Assembly: GCA_002497905.1 (NCBI GenBank)
Contig: DAFJ01000054.1
Coordinates: 4,546 to 20,315, forward strand
Direction: 5' to 3'
DNA from: Euryarchaeota archaeon UBA251
Lineage (GTDB): Archaea; Thermoplasmatota; Poseidoniia; Poseidoniales; Thalassarchaeaceae
Length of the DNA: 15,770 nucleotides
Below, in pieces: positions 15,014 through 15,770 of the stretch; the first letter of the stretch is position 1, and each line of letters opens with the position of its first letter. Made by a program: the position numbers and the translations under genes. Below the pieces are notes generated by a model. That model was given only the letters and a program-made list of their open reading frames with translations, had not been told where the DNA came from and searched no databases.

Positions 15014-15510
15014 AAGCTCTAGAGAATTCAAATATTGATTCGAATGAACTCTGTCAAAAAATTAGGAATGGTGAATATCTGGAAGAAGAAATAATCAATT
15101 CACTTCGGATTCTTGGTATCCAAGGTCGATGGGATGAAGTGTGGAACGTAAGCCACGCCTTAGGTATCGAGATTAGTTGGATTCAGGATGCTGAAGGGGC
15201 TGTGTTCGTAGACCTTGGATCCTCTGGAGAGGTACGACTCTCCGCGCCGATAGGCGCGGTACTGCCCTTCCAGTTATGGATCCACACACATCCCTGGACT
15301 GCCTACTGGTCCTTCACTGATCGCACAGCACTCCGAAATTTCGCTGGACTTCTCGAAGTGGCGATTGTACTCGGTAACGATCATTGGAAGAGATCTAGAT
15401 GCCGCCTCACAATGGGTCAAACCTTACCTGATGGTATCGAAGACCCGCTCAATATGTGGACAGATGAGGAAATTCAACAGTATCCTGTGGTATCGGAGGT
15501 GATGGCTTGA
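15010..15510 (+). CDS. JAMM/MPN-type metalloprotease-like protein
   Basis: A 166-residue protein with the zinc motif of JAMM (MPN+/JAB) isopeptidases, which remove ubiquitin-like proteins from targets: H92-T-H94-P, then S101 and D104, followed by a helix (ALRNFAGLLEVAIVLG). The usual spacing is HxH-x7-SxxD; here six residues separate H94 and S101, one fewer, so activity cannot be assumed. A conserved Glu should lie on a strand upstream; E43 or E54 are candidates. The first 50 residues are helical and longer than the minimal JAMM fold. ATG 15010 overlaps the E1-like stop by 4 bases and sits after a GGAG sequence, so the pair is translationally coupled. An E1-like gene next to a JAMM gene is a recognised signature of prokaryotic ubiquitin-like modification loci. 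Confidence 0.8.
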   Translation: MKALENSNIDSNELCQKIRNGEYLEEEIINSLRILGIQGRWDEVWNVSHALGIEISWIQDAEGAVFVDLGSSGEVRLSAPIGAVLPFQLWIHTHPWTAYWSFTDRTALRNFAGLLEVAIVLGNDHWKRSRCRLTMGQTLPDGIEDPLNMWTDEEIQQYPVVSEVMA

Positions 15511-15746
15511 AAATCGAAATCCCTCGGGATGATGATGTTGATCGTCTAAAGGATACGATAAATCGGCATGACCTAGGTCAATCCATAGCTGAATGGATTG
15601 AAGAGCACCTAGATAGAGAGGCTACTGAAGAATTAATTGGGTCGATTCTAGGCCATATAGAAGCCTGTAGGATTGCTGGAATCTATACAATTGACATTAC
15701 ACAGGCTATCGAAAAACATGACCAATGGTCTAAATCTGAAGCCTAA
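15507..15746 (+). CDS. Small acidic helical protein in the E1-JAMM operon
   Basis: A 79-residue protein that starts at a TTG (15507), overlapping the JAMM stop by 4 bases (TTGA) and preceded by a very strong GGAGGTGA site at 15495-15502; this makes the unusual start credible. The sequence starts MKIEIPRDDDVDRLKDTIN and is mostly alpha-helical and acidic, with DREATEELIGSILGHIEAC in the middle. It does not look like a ubiquitin-like beta-grasp fold and has no C-terminal GG. The function is unknown; its place in the operon suggests an accessory role, possibly as partner or target of the E1/JAMM pair. Confidence 0.75.
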   Translation: MKIEIPRDDDVDRLKDTINRHDLGQSIAEWIEEHLDREATEELIGSILGHIEACRIAGIYTIDITQAIEKHDQWSKSEA

Positions 15747-15761
15747 TTTGAGGTGAAAGAT

Positions 15762-15770
15762 ATGGTGGAT
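15762..15770 (+). CDS. Start of a further gene, cut by the window edge
   Basis: An ATG at 15762 (ATG GTG GAT, Met-Val-Asp) follows an SD-like GAGGTGA at 15750-15756 with 5 bases of spacing, and lies 15 bases after the previous stop. This looks like the fourth gene of the E1-JAMM operon. Only three codons are present, so nothing can be said of the product. Confidence 0.5.

Noticed and set aside
15507..15746. Reading the 79-residue protein as the ubiquitin-like modifier
   Set aside because: The sequence is predicted helical, lacks beta-grasp pattern and a C-terminal Gly-Gly, so that role is not supported.
1..15770. Insertion sequences, prophage or integrase genes
   Set aside because: No transposase, integrase or terminal inverted repeats of IS type were seen; gene order at the left end is housekeeping.

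Overview
The window looks like a piece of a planktonic euryarchaeal genome, most likely Marine Group II (Candidatus Poseidoniales) or a close Thermoplasmatota relative. The basis is an archaeal-type eL18-uL13-uS9-RpoN cluster followed by tRNA-Pro, archaeal TATA-like promoters, a mix of leadered and apparently leaderless genes, base composition near 50% GC, and a giant Asp-rich surface protein of the kind expected in these marine archaea. The lineage is inferred from gene content; no tree was made.

Layout. 1-1563 (minus) is a compact housekeeping operon: eL18, uL13, uS9, RpoN, then the 5' part of tRNA-Pro(GGG), cut by the window edge. 1705-3059 (plus) holds three unrecognised genes: a helical cytosolic protein, a zinc-ribbon membrane protein and a 49-residue single-span micro-protein. 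3073-4263 (minus) holds an EmrE-type small multidrug transporter and a membrane protein that looks like a member of the aquaporin (MIP) family whose pore motifs are replaced. 4514-12232 (minus) is one giant gene of about 2,572 codons. It encodes a secreted, membrane-anchored protein with about 30 DxDxDG calcium loops of thrombospondin type 3 kind, a long beta-sandwich stalk, one membrane span and a cytoplasmic helical domain resembling DUF4129. 12346-12915 (plus) is a small membrane-anchored exported protein. 12919-14114 (minus) is a two-gene unit with a GNAT-like acetyltransferase and a four-span membrane protein.

The right end (14147-15770, plus) is the most interesting part. It is a tightly coupled operon of a divergent E1/ThiF-like adenylyltransferase fused to a C-terminal Myb/SANT-like helix-turn-helix, a JAMM/MPN-type metalloprotease-like protein, a small helical protein, and a further gene that starts 9 bases before the window ends. 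E1-like plus JAMM is the signature pair of prokaryotic ubiquitin-like conjugation and deconjugation systems. The E1 here lacks the zinc CxxC pairs of MoeB/ThiF/UbaA and carries a DNA-binding-like tail, so it is unlikely to be the ordinary molybdopterin/thiamine or SAMP enzyme. No ubiquitin-like protein is visible inside the window; it may lie just past the right edge.
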